From an uncultured Bacteroidia bacterium (GTDB taxonomy: Bacteria > Bacteroidota > Bacteroidia > Bacteroidales > UBA932): 7,150 nucleotides of DNA. The position numbers were made by a program, and so were the translations under genes. The notes beneath the pieces were generated by a model. It did no database searches, was not told the DNA's origin, and was given only the letters and a program-made list of their open reading frames with translations. The stretch spans positions 1 to 7,150 of the forward strand of contig CACXHG010000020.1 of the NCBI GenBank assembly GCA_902767355.1, in the 5' to 3' direction. The first letter of the stretch is position 1. Each line of letters begins with the position of its first letter. Positions 6,840 through 7,150 of the stretch are shown here, piece by piece.

Positions 6840-6876
6840 AAAAAAGCAAGGGCCCGAACGGGTCCTTGTTTTTTTT
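6840..6876 (+). terminator. Strong rho-independent terminator after the SusC/SusD operon
   Basis: CAAGGGCCCG (6847-6856) pairs with CGGGTCCTTG (6859-6868), with one G-U pair, followed by eight T residues (6869-6876). A preceding A-run (6840-6845) extends the stem through a G-T pair, so the structure could also terminate transcription coming from the right on the minus strand. Confidence 0.93.
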
Positions 6877-6902
6877 ATGGGGATAGGCGGCGGGGGAATG
6901 GT

Positions 6903-7023
6903 GGGGAAGGATTAAGCGGCTTATCAGCCGCTTTCCCTCCTGGCGCCTCGGCAATGCAAGCAAGCTTCCATTGCACTCGGCTGCTGCGTCGGGTCGAACC
7001 TACGGTTCTTTTGATCCTTCCCC
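6903..7023. repeat. 121-bp palindromic element with terminal inverted repeats and three internal hairpins
   Basis: GGGGAAGGATTAA (6903-6915) is the near-perfect inverse of TTGATCCTTCCCC (7011-7023): 12 of 13 positions match, and the odd one becomes a G-U pair in plus-strand RNA. Inside are three hairpins. The first is AAGCGGCT-TATC-AGCCGCTT (6914-6933), 8 bp perfect; its first two bases overlap the end of the left terminal arm. The second is GCAATG-c-AAGC-AA-GCTT-c-CATTGC (6951-6974), 10 bp with one C-C mismatch. The third is GAACC-TAC-GGTTC (6996-7008), 5 bp. Together they make a cloverleaf-like fold. There is no ORF of note and no transposase. It may be a MITE- or REP-like non-autonomous mobile element, or a structured RNA. 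I do not recognise a named family. It lies between two terminators, and I see no TAnnTTTG promoter inside it. Confidence 0.6.
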
Positions 7024-7030
7024 GCTCTGT

Positions 7031-7072
7031 AAAAATGAACAGACAGACCTAAAGGCCTGTCTGTTCATTTTT
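7031..7072 (-). terminator. Terminator hairpin immediately 3' of the tRNA-fMet gene
   Basis: Two 19-nt arms (7031-7049 and 7054-7072) are inverse of each other except at one position and flank the loop TAAA. On the minus strand the exception is a G-U pair, so the RNA downstream of the tRNA folds completely: AAAAATGAACAGACAGGCC, loop TTTA, and a returning arm ending in ATTTTT. It starts 1 nt after the tRNA discriminator base. The A-run/T-run symmetry makes it potentially bidirectional. Confidence 0.88.
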
Positions 7073-7073
7073 G

Positions 7074-7146
<73 letters not shown>

Positions 7147-7150
7147 GTGT

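Noticed and set aside
6658..6915. 85-codon frame overlapping the end of the susD-like gene and its terminator
   Set aside because: It is out of frame with the real gene, passes through the terminator hairpin and ends in low-complexity Gly residues; a shadow.

Overview
The window looks like a Bacteroidota chromosome, most probably order Bacteroidales. Three things point there: a SusC/SusD outer-membrane uptake pair, promoter cores of the TTTG / TAnnTTTG type used by the Bacteroidota primary sigma factor, and a compact rpsF-rpsR-rplI operon without priB. Base composition is mid-range, close to or a little above 50% G+C by eye. I cannot name a genus from the sequence.

Layout. The left edge (1-113, minus strand) is the N-terminus of a MATE-family multidrug exporter that runs out of the window. 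A minus-strand terminator hairpin (126-160) and a short tandem of a dispersed-repeat-like motif (165-216) separate it from the ribosomal-protein operon rpsF-rpsR-rplI (1392 down to 219, minus strand). This operon encodes bS6, bS18 and bL9. Upstream of rpsF, a gap of about 90 bp carries two interleaved divergent promoters. One drives rpsF leftwards. The other drives a short 89-codon gene rightwards, which encodes only the DNA-binding half of a LysR-type regulator. An AT-rich leader region (1753-2043) then precedes a two-gene plus-strand operon: a SusC/RagA TonB-dependent transporter (2044-5178) and its SusD/RagB surface lipoprotein (5199-6824), closed by a strong terminator (6840-6876). The right end holds a 121-bp palindromic element with near-perfect 13-bp terminal inverted repeats and three internal hairpins (6903-7023). 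Beyond it are a terminator and an initiator tRNA-fMet gene on the minus strand (7074-7146).

How the parts work together. bS6 and bS18 bind each other in the 30S platform and bL9 sits on the 50S, so the left operon is housekeeping. SusC and SusD form one outer-membrane import complex: SusD is the substrate-capturing lid and SusC the TonB-driven barrel. No glycosidase, protease, sigma/anti-sigma pair or hybrid two-component sensor is next to them, so the substrate cannot be read from context. The short LysR-like protein is the only regulator in view.

The most unusual signals are the 121-bp cloverleaf-like element, whose two ends both resemble the 3' part of the neighbouring tRNA-fMet, and the HTH-only LysR gene, which appears to be expressed from a near-leaderless transcript. 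I saw no CRISPR array, insertion-sequence transposase or defence system here.
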